64,000 bases of DNA, from assembly GCA_012960035.1 (NCBI GenBank), contig DUBZ01000135.1:124001-188000 (forward strand). The letters are read 5' to 3'. Below, one piece after another: positions 63,755-64,000 of the stretch (positions within the stretch are counted from its first letter, which is position 1; each line of letters opens with the position of its first letter). This DNA comes from Myxococcales bacterium. Its GTDB lineage: Bacteria; Myxococcota_A; UBA9160; UBA4427. A program made the translations under genes and the position numbers. The notes beneath the pieces are model-generated. The model saw only the letters and a list, made by a program, of their open reading frames with translations, was not told the DNA's origin and did no database searches.

Positions 63755-64000
63755 ATGACGGCAGCCGATCATTCGAAAGCCCAGAACCTGCCTGGTTCAA
63801 CCCCGGTCGAGCCGACGGTAGATCTTCGTCCCGGCGACATCGATCTGTCGGATCCCAAGACGTTCTTAGATGGGGTCCCCCACGAATATTTCCGAGTCCT
63901 GAGAGAGCAGGCCCCCGTGCAAAGGCAACGGGAGTGTAAGATTCCGGTCTTTCCGCCCGGCCCCGGTTACTGGGCATTGACTCGCTACGAGGATGTCGTC
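63755..64000 (+). CDS. Cytochrome P450, N-terminal 82 codons (gene continues beyond window)
   Basis: From ATG 63755 (GAGG about ten bases upstream) the frame reads MTAADHSKAQN to TVDLRPGDIDLSDPKTFLDG, VPHEYFRVLREQAPVQRQ and PGPGYWALTRYEDVV. The P-HE-F--LR..APV and PG-GYW--TRYEDVV elements are those of bacterial class I P450s such as the CYP125/CYP142 steroid hydroxylases. No membrane anchor is present. It is downstream of the GntR regulator in the same direction and likely starts oxidation of the substrate handled by this cluster. Confidence 0.85.
   Translation, partial: MTAADHSKAQNLPGSTPVEPTVDLRPGDIDLSDPKTFLDGVPHEYFRVLREQAPVQRQRECKIPVFPPGPGYWALTRYEDVV

Noticed and set aside
1..64000. CRISPR arrays, tRNA or rRNA genes
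   Set aside because: No regularly spaced direct repeats, no rRNA-like blocks and no convincing cloverleaf with GGTTCGANNCC arms were seen by eye; a tRNA scan would be needed to exclude one fully.

Overview
The window looks like chromosome from a high-GC Gram-negative bacterium with a lipid-rich catabolic repertoire. Supporting signs are lipobox lipoproteins, NtrC/sigma-54 control, a methylcrotonyl-CoA-type carboxylase, many acyl-CoA dehydrogenases and synthetases, F420/LLM-type oxidoreductases, a P450, and a giant secreted protein with RTX, thrombospondin-3 and dockerin-like repeats. A lineage near the former Deltaproteobacteria (Myxococcota, Binatota or similar) fits best, but this is inference from gene content.

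Layout. 1-2.8 kb: biotin carboxylase (cut by the window edge), carboxyltransferase and a small membrane protein on the minus strand. 2.9-7.6 kb: a membrane protein, TesB thioesterase and ValS, the last two converging on a branched hairpin. 8-9.3 kb: a decayed GGDEF fragment, then zinc-free S14 and type-B L31. 9.3-14.4 kb: VWA lipoprotein, PAS-PAS hybrid kinase, HTTM membrane protein and L28. 14.7-19.4 kb: a four-gene minus-strand operon of two related two-TM histidine kinases, a sigma-54 activator and PspA, preceded by a good sigma-54 promoter match; it reads as a Psp-like envelope-stress system with a two-component input. 20-26 kb: a degenerate M41-like protein, nucleoside hydrolase, DUF3604 protein, PhyH dioxygenase and ribokinase.

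26-38 kb is an accessory stretch: a broken DUF1254/DUF1214 gene, a 2785-residue animal-type haem peroxidase/RTX protein with a ~350-residue Ala-rich coiled-coil insertion, a GspB-like protein and an IS3-family remnant. 37.9-55.5 kb is mixed: two HsaA-like flavoproteins, a GH3 fragment, esterase, molybdopterin oxidoreductase, acyl-CoA synthetase, LemA plus M48 protease, a limonene-epoxide-hydrolase-like protein, a probable SELENOPROTEIN (in-frame TGA at 50651-50653 in a UxC redox motif, followed by a bacterial-SECIS-like hairpin), an MFS exporter, a VTT-domain protein, a phosphoesterase and a broken LLM gene.

55.6-64 kb is a coherent catabolic cluster: acyl-CoA synthetase, amidohydrolase, LLM oxidoreductase, enoyl-CoA hydratase, a double-domain (FadE34-like) acyl-CoA dehydrogenase, a GntR/FadR-type regulator and the start of a cytochrome P450. 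Two divergent promoter regions of the cluster (57.2 and 62.9 kb) carry the same near-palindromic motif, the likely operator of the GntR protein. The most novel points are the selenoprotein, the two-kinase/sigma-54/PspA operon and the shared operator.
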